NCBI GenBank assembly: GCA_933822405.4
Contig: CAKOGP040001001.1
Location: 166,962 to 183,187 of the forward strand
Source of the DNA: Cylindrotheca closterium
Lineage: Eukaryota > Bacillariophyta > Bacillariophyceae > Bacillariales > Bacillariaceae
Direction of reading: 5' to 3'
DNA length: 16,226 nucleotides
Part shown: positions 1 through 7,814 of the stretch, in pieces
Numbering within the stretch: the stretch's first letter is position 1
How the letters are laid out: each line of letters starts with the position of its first letter
Translations under genes and position numbers: made by a program
The notes under the pieces: model-generated
What the model was told of the DNA's origin: nothing
The model's input: the letters and a program-made list of their open reading frames with translations, nothing else
The model's database searches: none

Positions 1-1284
1 TCATATGGAAGCGGGATCTGTTGAAAATCCGTAGCAATATCCGCACAAAAACGAAGTGCATAATGCAATGTTCGTGTGACACCCGACGTTGCCTCCTTGT
101 GGCCGTGGTCCCATACCGCAATGAGATCATGGGCGAGTTGCGTTGGTTCCGGAACTTTCATCCAATCAGTTGCAGCCACCACACGATCATCAGACAGACA
201 CAGATAGGGTTGCTCCTCTTGGGGAAAGAAACTCGCAAGAACCAGAGCAACATTTAGGAAATAAGGGCTGCAGGTCCGACGTGCCTGCACCCTTGCAAGA
301 GACGCTTTATCTGCTGAAACAAAACGAGACTGTCGCACTCCAAGCGCTGCCGCCAGTGTCTGCGGGTTGAACATGTCGTTCCGCATTGGAGCAAGGCCCA
401 GCGAACCCGTTCGTGGACCCGCCCCAAATCTGCCTTGTGCCAAACTAGAGCGACGACGATCAGCAATACTGCCAGCTCGCATGACTGCTGCAGTAGAAGA
501 ATCATTTGCCAAAGAAGCAAACCTAGTTGCCAAGTCATTCGGACGAATGTCATACTCCTCCACATCACCAGCGACCAAGTCAACTGGATTAGCAGGTGTT
601 CCCGCAGATGTTCCATGAACAATTTGTTCTTGGAAAGCCCTCATTTTTTGCATGGCATCAAGGACGTCTTGTGGAACAGAAGGTGGGGAGGCCAATTGCC
701 GCACCGGTGGAAGTGGAGCTTCTTTTGGTGGACTTGGAGTAGCAATATTCGGAGCTGGAGCTGGGACTGTAGCTATGTTAGGTGTAGCCGTAACTGTAGG
801 TGCAGTCGTGGCAAACACATTTGCGTAAGCATCCAAATCGCTATCAGGGTCCTATTTTTCCACAAGAATGGCTGGAACAAAGACTGCTCGTGCTTTTACA
901 GGGATCGCTTTCGGTTCAAATCGCTGATACCTATCAGGTAGCGCGTCGAAAGGCAAATCAGAAAGCCAAGTAGAAAATTCCGGCCAAGGCCACCCATCCT
1001 CCGGAGGACAAAGAACCGATAGGTACGCAAAATGATCCGGCGGACCATGATACCCCAGTGCTGGCGGGTAGCATTGCCGAGCACGTTCCAACCATGCACC
1101 AACTTGACAGCGTTGCCTGATAGCCTGTCGATCGTCCACATCACAGGGGCCAAAGAGAGCACAATCCAGAGCCATCCCCATTACATAGCGAGCAAATTGC
1201 TCTCGTAGGGGTTGGGCGGCAGCAACGTTCAATAGACCATTCCCGTGAAGGTTGGAAGGACAAGGCAGAGTCGCCCACAGATCC
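1..1284 (-). pseudogene. Long gag-like or unknown ORF with one in-frame amber stop, open at window edge
   Basis: One minus-strand frame stays open from the repeat boundary at 1285 to the window edge. The only interruption is a TAG at 852-854, in the codon context GAA AAA TAG GAC CCT. About 143 codons precede the stop and about 283 follow it. The part before it is rich in Trp, Pro and Cys (for example PPEDGWPWPEFSTWLSDLP). After the stop comes a Pro/Ala/Thr-rich linker (about 650-830), then a charged segment with Arg-rich patches, then a more globular part (…ASFFPQEEQPYLCLSDD…). A structured block, a proline-rich linker and a basic block would suit a retroelement gag, but I recognise no zinc knuckle or other diagnostic motif. 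The upstream end is cut by the hairpin repeat at 1285: the apparent ATG at 1427 lies inside the repeat and is not a credible start. It could also be a host gene with a nonsense mutation. Confidence 0.5.
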
Positions 1285-1697
1285 AGAAAAATTGAATTAC
1301 CGCGACACAAGTGGGTGAATTCAATCTCAGTCGATAAACTGGGCATCATTGCCTGGGCGCATCGACAACAACTTTTGACGGTCGAAGGCCGTTCGGCCTT
1401 TGTCCGTCTGTAACACAATGTAGTCAAAGAAATCGAACAGTGTGCCTGCGGTCTACGTTGGACTATCTAAGATAGCCTACTGCCGTCCTCCGTGTGTGTG
1501 TTCGTAGTATTTTGTCTTGGTGTGTAGCTGGTGGGTTGTGGTGTGAAGCGGGTCGAACTGATCGAGTAATAGACTCGATTCGTTCGACCAATCTCAGAAA
1601 TCCCGTGTGCGGTATTACTGAGATCTGCTTTCCTACCAGGCACCGCCGATATGGTAAAATGGAGGCGGTGCCCAACAGGGCGGGTGAGGTTTGGGAG
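1285..1697. repeat. Hairpin-rich repeat, complete 413-bp unit (copy A)
   Basis: Bases 1285-1596 recur without a visible difference at 1698-2009, an offset of 413. The unit holds a series of inverted repeats. H4 has outer arms gacgg/ccgtc and inner arms aaggcc/ggcctt (counterparts at 1790-1821 in copy B). H1 has arms ggtcgaac 1551-1558 and gttcgacc 1582-1589, with a further inner stem. H2 has arms atctcag 1591-1597 and ctgagat 1618-1624. H3 has arms ggcaccgcc 1639-1647 and ggcggtgcc 1664-1672. Unpaired conserved blocks include ggtgggttgtggtgtgaag (1530-1548), cctaccagg (1632-1640) and cccaacaggg (1671-1680). A purine-rich stretch follows and leads into the next unit. No convincing coding frame is present. 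The array could be LTR-like, with 312-bp terminal repeats around 101 bp, or a head-to-tail tandem. Confidence 0.8.
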
Positions 1698-2009
1698 AGA
1701 AAAATTGAATTACCGCGACACAAGTGGGTGAATTCAATCTCAGTCGATAAACTGGGCATCATTGCCTGGGCGCATCGACAACAACTTTTGACGGTCGAAG
1801 GCCGTTCGGCCTTTGTCCGTCTGTAACACAATGTAGTCAAAGAAATCGAACAGTGTGCCTGCGGTCTACGTTGGACTATCTAAGATAGCCTACTGCCGTC
1901 CTCCGTGTGTGTGTTCGTAGTATTTTGTCTTGGTGTGTAGCTGGTGGGTTGTGGTGTGAAGCGGGTCGAACTGATCGAGTAATAGACTCGATTCGTTCGA
2001 CCAATCTCA
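1698..2009. repeat. Hairpin-rich repeat, second unit truncated to 312 bp (copy B)
   Basis: This copy is identical, as far as I can read it, to 1285-1596. It starts directly after the purine-rich end of copy A (gggagagaaaaa). It stops at 2009, inside what is the left arm of hairpin H2 in copy A (atctca|g), and unrelated sequence follows. Its own hairpins H4 (1790-1821) and H1 (about 1964-2002) are intact. The identity to copy A implies a recent duplication or continuing homogenisation. Confidence 0.85.
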
Positions 2010-2138
2010 CTTCAAAAATAGAAGACTGATGTTGGAAGTTGTTAGCTGCACGTCACGCTGGCCGATCGCAATGAATGAGGGCGGCGTGTAAGGAGCTGGA
2101 GTTTTTCGTTCGCTTGCAGACAAAGGCTGGGTACCAAG

Positions 2139-2325
2139 AGAAAAATTGAATTACCACGACACAAGTGGGTGAATTCAATCTCAGTCGATAAACTGGGCAT
2201 CATTGCCTGGGCGCATTGACAACAACTTTTGACGGTCGAAGGCCGTTCGGCCTTTGTCCGTCTGTAACACAATGTAGTCAAAGAAATCAAACAGTGTGCC
2301 TGCGGTCTATATACGTTGGAATATC
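2139..2325. repeat. Hairpin-rich repeat, diverged 3'-truncated copy C
   Basis: This copy starts at the same base of the unit (agaaaaattg) as copies A and B. It carries scattered substitutions, for example ccacgac for ccgcgac and aaatcaaac for aaatcgaac. Similarity fades after the gtctayrtacg region near 2317-2325. It includes an H4-type hairpin (gacggtcgaaggcc…ggccttt…ccgtc). The stretch 2010-2138 between copies B and C shows no recognisable gene or repeat. Confidence 0.75.
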
Positions 2326-2557
2326 GCAAATGTGTCACACTTCAAAAGTCACATCAAAATCGTGTGCGAGGAAAAAACGAAACACCAACCCAACAACCCA
2401 TTTGTTTCACACACACACCGTCAAGAACTTTCTGGAACTCTTCGATATAACTTCTTCTTGCTTCTTCCTTTGTAGTTCCCGGTGGACCCGCTCTGATTTT
2501 AGATAGAAGACAGTAAAATATGAAAGAAAGCCAAGCGGGATGCGATTGGCAACGAAC
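2326..2557. other. Intergenic region, no feature recognised
   Basis: This lies between copy C and the stop codon of the ankyrin gene on the minus strand. It should include that gene's 3' UTR and downstream signals, but I could not identify a polyadenylation motif with confidence. No ORF with recognisable content is seen on either strand. Confidence 0.4.
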
Positions 2558-3957
2558 TCACGACTGGTAATACATCCACCAAAGAAGTGCTACATCATCA
2601 TGGGTCAGCTTTTCTTCTTCTGAGGAATCTTGGGTAGACAGTAACAGGACTTGTTTCAAAAAGTGATTGAATATAGTAGTCCGTCGAAGCTCCAAATCTT
2701 CATTTGTACCTTCATTGGCACAGAAAAGCATATCCATCACGCGAAGATGATGCAAGCTTCTATCGCCATTGTGACTTTCGCTGATGAGCTTGTACACGTC
2801 ATCGCACTTTTGTCTTGCACTTTTGTTTTCGGTCTTTAGAAGCTTTTCCAGTTGTTGAAAGGAAGGTCGTGGCTTTAGAGCGTTTGCAGAATCTGGAAAC
2901 TTGCTTGGATTGCGCAGCATCATGTAAGGAGTGTGGCCCCTTTCTTTGGTCAACTTGTTGAAGTTCTTGATGATTCCTCTATCACCATGAAAGTTCAAGG
3001 TTGTAAAGTCAGACGCATTGTTGTTGAGCAGCAATCTCAGCATTGCAGCTGCCGTTCCATCGCCGAGCTTGCCGATTCGTTGAACCAAAATGCGCATGCC
3101 TGTATTCCCCTCATAATGGTCTTGGCGATTTGGGTCGGCGTCATGGTGCTTCAACAGCCATTTGACGCATTGTTCATAACAGCGTCTGATGGCCACACTT
3201 AGCACAGTATTGCCATATGTATCTGGCCAACTCAAATCGGCTCCCTCTTCATAACATGCCTTCAGAAACTCAAGAGCCTCCAGATCCCGCCTTTCTCGAC
3301 GAAAGTCTCTGACCATACTCTTGGAGAGTTTTCTTCGCGCTCGAGTCTCTTTGTCTGGACCATCAACGCCCGAAAGCATCGATACTTTCTTTGCCCTTCG
3401 CGCTCTTGCAAAAATGAAAACGGCCCGGTCACTCCTATAGTATAGTTGTGCATTGTAATCACTCTCCAGCCACCATGTCATGAAGAAGTAATTATCCTTG
3501 ATGCACTGTTCTAAGAGGTCCACCAAAGTATCTCCGTTTAGAAAAAGCACTATCAGCCATGGAATACCAAGAATCTTCCTGATTGTCATCACTATTCGAT
3601 CAATGATAGATTCAAGACAACAGAATATGGACACTTTCTTTCCTGTTCTTACGTATGGTGGCAGCAACAAATCAGCAAGAGCCGTAACGACGACAGCGAT
3701 TGGGAGTACTACCAGGCCTATGACTTGGTTGATGAGAGCAATAAGCCACCACAAAGCTGTGCCAGAACAGCCATATTTCCTTTTGAAATAGGGGACACCT
3801 GAGGAGCAGCAAGCGTTAGACCAGTCATTTCAAGAAAGGAGCATACAGTGACGATTTATGTACCATCGTTTTTCGGAGCTTCGAACTGTTGGCGGTCCAC
3901 AGTCTCAGGAAGCTTCTTAAAATGAGAACCAGGATCTCCAAATACTACTTTTCCTCT
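2558..3957 (-). CDS. Ankyrin-repeat membrane protein, 5' end unresolved
   Basis: The main exon (3798-2558) encodes about 413 residues. The N-terminal part has a strongly hydrophobic segment (WWLIALINQVIGLVVLP and onwards, probably one or two membrane passes) and a second one (ILGIPWLIVLFLNG). A basic linker follows. Then come about three degenerate ankyrin repeats, visible as D-x-x-G-N-T-x-L-x-x-A-I, W-L-L-K-H-H-D-A-D-P-N and G-H-T-P-Y-M-M-L. An acidic-ended tail closes the protein. The exon has no suitable ATG at its start. A 65-nt intron (3799-3863; GTACAT…CTCAG with a pyrimidine-rich end) joins it in phase 1 to an upstream exon (3864-3957). Upstream of that, the frame meets a TGA at 3958-3960 and stays open beyond it to about 4047. 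The true start is therefore either behind a further intron or lost, and the copia LTR begins only 170 bp further on. Ankyrin repeats usually bind proteins; no catalytic domain is seen. Confidence 0.7.
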
Positions 3958-4218
3958 TCAAGACCAAGCAATCACACCAAAAACACCCTCTTCAATGTCC
4001 CTTGCTGTGACACTTGTAACACTTCTGAAACTCAAAGCAAGGTCACTTTATATCTGCCACTATCGTAAGACTCCAAAGATAATGAAGAGAAGCAGTTCGA
4101 TACCGAATGAAGCAGCCTCCATACACGTGTATCAAATTAGCGGTTTTCATGTAGAGCGCCACGAGAAAATAAAAGATACGATCTGAATGAATTTTTGCCT
4201 CGTAATCACTTCCCAAAA
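3958..4218. other. Region upstream of ankyrin exon, up to the copia LTR
   Basis: The minus-strand frame of the upstream ankyrin exon continues through the TGA at 3958-3960 and remains open to 4047, where a TAA ends it. This suggests more coding sequence with a nonsense mutation, or an intron whose borders I could not fix. From 4050 to 4218 I see no clear coding or repeat signal. The copia LTR starts at 4219 and may separate this gene from its original promoter. Confidence 0.35.
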
Positions 4219-4452
4219 ATATAAATATTATCGTTACAACGTTACGATGTTGTTGACTTACAAAGTAGTAGCTATGATAGACGGTAGACAGTATTGCAAT
4301 CAAACGTATTCTTAGAAAGAGTGTGTTCATCGTTCATTGGCGGCTTTTGTAAGCGGCCGATTTATCCTTACTACTCACGGACCGCTTGCAATCGTACACG
4401 TTTGTATCAGTACGACGCATCTCGTATCCAATAGCACAGTCACCTTTATTTG
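4219..4452 (-). repeat. 3' LTR of copia-A
   Basis: This is a direct repeat of 8900-9106. On the minus strand it begins near TGACTGTGCTATTGG and ends at …CGATAATATTTATAT. The two copies differ by a few substitutions and by about 27 bp near 4245-4272 that are absent from the other copy. Shared sequence runs about 10 bp past the TG start (caaataaagg), so the exact outer edge is uncertain. The copies have clearly diverged, so insertion is not very recent. Confidence 0.85.
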
Positions 4453-4500
4453 GTCCCCTTGAACTGGGTACCAACGATGGAATTCAGTTCGATAATATGA

Positions 4501-5973
4501 CTAGTACGTCCATTCACCATACAGGCGTCCCCGTCTTTCCAGGGTCAATTGCTTCGTGAAGGCATCAGCGAGGTTTAACATCCCTGGTGTCCATGATACA
4601 TCGACAACTCCAGCAGCCACGTTCCATCTCGTATAATGGTATGCTATGCAATTGTGCTTCTTGTTCAAGGTCGATTCGACCTTTGTTGCATTTGTCACCA
4701 CGCTCTCATTGTCGCAAAATATGTGTGTGGGTTCATCTTCCAAAGGGATTCCAAACATCCTCAACTTGAACCTCAAATGTGTGATGGCTTCAATACATGC
4801 TTTCAGGGCGATAAACTCCGAACCAAAAGTGCTCGCTTCTATCGTATTTTGCCTTTTGCTGTGCCACAATATGGGTGCTCGATTGAGGAAAATCACGTAA
4901 CCCGTATGCGACTTTCGCGTCTTCTTGTTAGCACCGTGAGAAGCATCTACCCATGCGGTACTCCCTATGCTTTGTCCCCTTGGTTTGGGTGCGTTGTGCG
5001 GTATTTCCTCTTTTGCGTCCCGATAGTATGCCTGGAAATTCTCTCTAGAGGACCTCGATTTGGAGTAATCCAAGTTTGGTGCCCTATAATCATAGTACAA
5101 GGTCAACTTTGGAAACGTACCCAAGAAAGCAAATATCCTCAATGCTTGTTCCATGTGTCCTTCCATTGGCGCTGCTTGATATTGGCTCAGTAATGAGACT
5201 TTAAATAAGATATCAACTCGTCTAATCTCCGTTGCCCATTGTAACATTCCAATCAATTCTTGGAAGTAGGTATGATCTCCTTGTCCTAATTAGCTTGATC
5301 CATCCATCTCCGGTTCGTAAGCGCTTGTCATTGGTGTTGGCGCGTTCTTGGGTAGTTTCCACTTGGTGTTACCTTTCAACGTCTCCTTAACATTCTTGAC
5401 GGCTGCCACAACGTAGTCATAGCTAGACATTGTCCACATATCGACTCCGTCCAATCTGGCTCCTAGATAGCTCTCTGGAAGTTCAATCTTCCTTTTCTTG
5501 AATTTGAACAACTTTCCGATTCCTTCCATTACTTCTTTGGCTTTCATTGACATACATAGTATGTCATCAACATAACAAAGGATGTATTCATAATACTCCT
5601 CCCCATCAGGTTTAACAGCAGCCCTCATCCAAACATCAGGATCGGCAGTGGACGACCAGAAGCCCAATTCCTCCAATGTCTCTGCCAGATGTGACCTGAA
5701 TGCCGCTGATGATCCTTTTAGACCATATTATGCCCTTCTTACAATGCAAACTTTGCCTTCTCTGTCCCCAAACTCGGGTCCTGCTACCATGTAGCACTTT
5801 TCGATTGCTGGTACCGGTACAGTGAGGAAAGCCTTCTGTATGTCCGCACACTGCAAGTCTAATCCGTTTAGCGCTGCTATCATGAGTAGTATCCAAACTG
5901 AATCACGAGATACTACAGTGCTGTAGGTCAATGCTGCTGGTGCTTCAGTCTTGTGTCGTCAGCGCAGTACCTG
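4501..5973 (-). pseudogene. Copia-A reverse transcriptase (most of it) and RNase H
   Basis: One minus-strand frame covers the RT palm and the RNase H. The RT shows LTYSTVVSRDS, ADIQKAFLTVP and the catalytic YVDDIL box. The RNase H shows WVDASHGANKKTRKSHTGY, EASTFGSEFIALK, FCDNESVV and LNLADAFTKQL, which supply its acidic residues. It is broken by in-frame TAA codons at 5728-5730 (in the conserved A-L-Y-G-L-K box, where Leu became stop) and 5290-5292, and by an apparent one-base loss near 5958 in the A-D-G-H-K-T box. The N-terminal RT lies beyond the insertion, at 7244-7814. The protein is certainly inactive as it stands. Confidence 0.9.
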
Positions 5974-6180
5974 GGATACCCCGCAATTTGTTGTAAAACC
6001 AGATTTTTCTCATTTTTTACTAGTCCATGTGGTCATTTTCACCCTCTTCTGCACGAAACTCCAATTTCAGGCTTTACTTAGGAAAAATCGGTGAGTGCCT
6101 TTTACGACTTCAAGTGTTTAACATTCACAAAACTCGTTAAGTAGGTGAAATATATCGGTTTGACTTTTCGAGTTTGTATT

Positions 6181-6251
6181 ATTTTGTTGTGGTCATCATT
6201 TACAGCAATTTGATATTCCGAAATTGCTGTAAATGATGACCACAACAAAAT
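6181..6251. repeat. Perfect 31-bp inverted repeat
   Basis: Arms at 6181-6211 and 6221-6251 are perfect reverse complements separated by 9 nt (gatattccg). The arm contains tttacagcaattt, the same core found in the three arrays further right in this transposon. This hairpin is therefore likely the folded ancestor or end module of those arrays, or a nested miniature element. Confidence 0.9.
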
Positions 6252-6593
6252 CGTCGGAGTCGCCAGCAGTACATGCGCGCGATTTAACTGTCAAGGCACG
6301 AGAGTTTGAATGGTCGACTGAAAAATTATAGAATTTCAACACATACTGCACCATCACGACCCCGAAAATCATGTCTATGGTTTTGAAGCGGTGGCTGTTC
6401 TTGTCCAGTATGCGATGGACCATGGACATCCTATCTTTGAAGCAAACACTGTACCACCAGAGTGAATAAAATAGATATCCTATTGTTAGGCTATAGACTA
6501 GTATGCTGTAGCTATCTATTCCGGACAATGTTTTTGCCTAAAATTTAGAATAACGTTTTCTTAACAGCAACAAGAAGTCCTTTCTTTGTTGTA

Positions 6594-6685
6594 GTCATCA
6601 TTTACAGCAATTTCGGAACATCTGTAAATGACTACAGCAAATTTACAGCAAATTCACAGCAAATTTACAGCAAATTCACAGCAAA
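6594..6685. repeat. Array 1: imperfect hairpin plus 12-bp tandem repeat
   Basis: An imperfect stem (gtagtcatcatttacag / ctgtaaatgactac, differing by 3 nt) is followed by tandem copies of the 12-mer caaattyacagc, alternating between ttt and ttc variants. The same layout appears at 6760-6846 and 6945-7060. Confidence 0.85.
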
Positions 6686-6759
6686 GTCTTTCTACGATTA
6701 GCTTTTACTTATAGAACAACATAATGTATTTAAGCGAAAGAAGTAACATCAAAATCTTT

Positions 6760-6846
6760 GGGGTCATCATTTGCAGCAATTTCGGAATATCTGTAAATGA
6801 CTACAGCAAATTTACAGCAAATTTACAGCAAATTTACAGCAAAATT
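6760..6846. repeat. Array 2: imperfect hairpin plus 12-bp tandem repeat
   Basis: The head reads ggtcatcatttgcagcaa, with the partner ctgtaaatgactac. It is followed by three near-perfect caaatttacagc units. It is shorter and more uniform than array 1. Confidence 0.85.
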
Positions 6847-6944
6847 GTCGCAAGCGTACTTTCCTGTATAACCGTTTACCCTGGCCGCTTGAACTTGTGT
6901 AGCAACATACTGGCCTGGAATGCTCGCACGCAAGCCCTTCTTTG

Positions 6945-7060
6945 CTGTAAATTTGTTGTAGTCATCATTTACAGCAATTTCGGAACATCTGTAATGACTA
7001 CAGCAAATCTACAGCAAATTTACAGCAAATCTACAGCAAATTTACAGCAAATTTATGATT
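6945..7060. repeat. Array 3: imperfect hairpin plus 12-bp tandem repeat
   Basis: The head tgtagtcatcatttacag and its partner ctgtaatgactaca (one base shorter than in the other arrays) precede about five 12-mers, alternating between caaatctacagc and caaatttacagc. Each array has its own sub-pattern, so they expanded independently after duplication. Confidence 0.85.
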
Positions 7061-7243
7061 TAAGAGAAGATATTTTTTAATATAAGTCCAAATATCAAAA
7101 CACCACCAGGACGTGAAGCGTTAAACAACGATTCAATTCTATGAAAAAAGGAGATTTTTGGTTTGCTACCCCTGCAGAAAGAGTGAGAAAATTGGTCTGT
7201 CACGCATGCATGCTCAGATTCACAACAAATTGCGGCATATCCC

Positions 7244-7814
7244 TGGCTTTCCTTCGGAAGTTTTCTCCCAATTTCACATCAAATACCAAGTGTCCCGTGA
7301 TTTTCTTGTATCCCATCAACTTCTCAACATCCCCATCGAATTCTTCAAAGGCTATTTGATTGTTCTTCATTTCCATTTGGATCGAATCCTCCCATAAGGT
7401 GTCCCCATTCTCTTTGTCGATTTTGATGGCTTCTCTGATTGATTTTGGGATACGTATCCCGTACTTGTGTGTACGTTCCCAGTACTTTGATTTGACCATG
7501 CCAAGGAATCGTGCGCGTTTTCGAACAATGTGTGGTACCCACCATGCAAAAGCGGGTTTGTCTTGAATGCCCTTGCTTATTGTATAGTCTGCCACTTCAA
7601 TTGGGAAGGACTCTTTCATGTCTTTCAAAGGTATCCAGTTCGAGGAACCATCTTTCCAAGTGACATAAAAGTCCCAACCTGCTGTAGTATGTCGTCTTCG
7701 TTGCGTTACACTCTTCAAGCTATAAAAACCGTCTTGTTTCTTTACTGCTTTCTTGTTAGAACGGTGTTCCCTGATCTCTTCCATCAGCAAGTGTTTGTGG
7801 CCATGTTCATCCAC
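7244..7814 (-). pseudogene. Copia-A polymerase start: chromodomain-like linker and N-terminal RT
   Basis: The frame opens at the deletion junction with DEHGHKHLLMEEI. It then runs through a chromodomain-like stretch (GWDFYVTWKDGSSNWIPLKD), PAFAWWVPHIVRKR and KYWERTHKYGIRIPKS, and the start of the RT domain (ending FDVKLGENFRRKAR). These blocks precede the RT palm in diatom copia polyproteins. Downstream the frame runs a few codons into the TIR insertion and stops there. Upstream, integrase is absent. Confidence 0.85.

Larger units (their letters stand above)
5974..7242. mobile_element. 1.27-kb TIR DNA transposon inserted in copia-A RT (Harbinger-like, non-autonomous)
   Basis: The RT reading frame stops making sense at K-A-R on one side (near 7244) and resumes at (Y)-x-A-D-x-H-K-T on the other (near 5970). 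The inserted block has terminal inverted repeats reading GGATACCC and GGATATGC, both followed by CGCAATTTGTTGT, with weaker subterminal inverted similarity (6031-6058 against 7165-7195). The flanks read cct|gggata and tatccc|tgg. They allow a 3-bp CTG/CAG duplication inside CCTGG; 1 or 5 bp are also possible because the site is palindromic. PIF/Harbinger elements are known for 3-bp duplications and a CWG target preference. No transposase frame is recognisable inside, so it would be non-autonomous. Class assignment is inference. Confidence 0.75.

Noticed and set aside
1548..1592. Possible hammerhead-type ribozyme at the ctgat…gagt hairpin of the repeat unit
   Set aside because: The CUGAUGA and GAAA core boxes are not present in order on either strand, so there is no support for a hammerhead.
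1463..1840. Minus-strand 125-residue ORF in the hairpin repeat
   Set aside because: It exists only because repeated DNA lacks stops in that frame; it crosses the unit boundary and has no recognisable domain.
3958..3960. TGA as selenocysteine in the ankyrin gene
   Set aside because: No selenoprotein-like context or SECIS candidate was recognised; a hidden intron or a nonsense mutation is simpler.
6594..7060. CRISPR-like arrays
   Set aside because: The repeats are 12-bp contiguous tandem units without unique spacers, inside a eukaryotic transposon.
6724..7080. 118-residue plus ORF as transposase of the TIR element
   Set aside because: Its length comes from the tandem 12-mers (repeated Tyr-Ser-Lys and Leu-Gln-Gln-Ile), and it has no catalytic motif.
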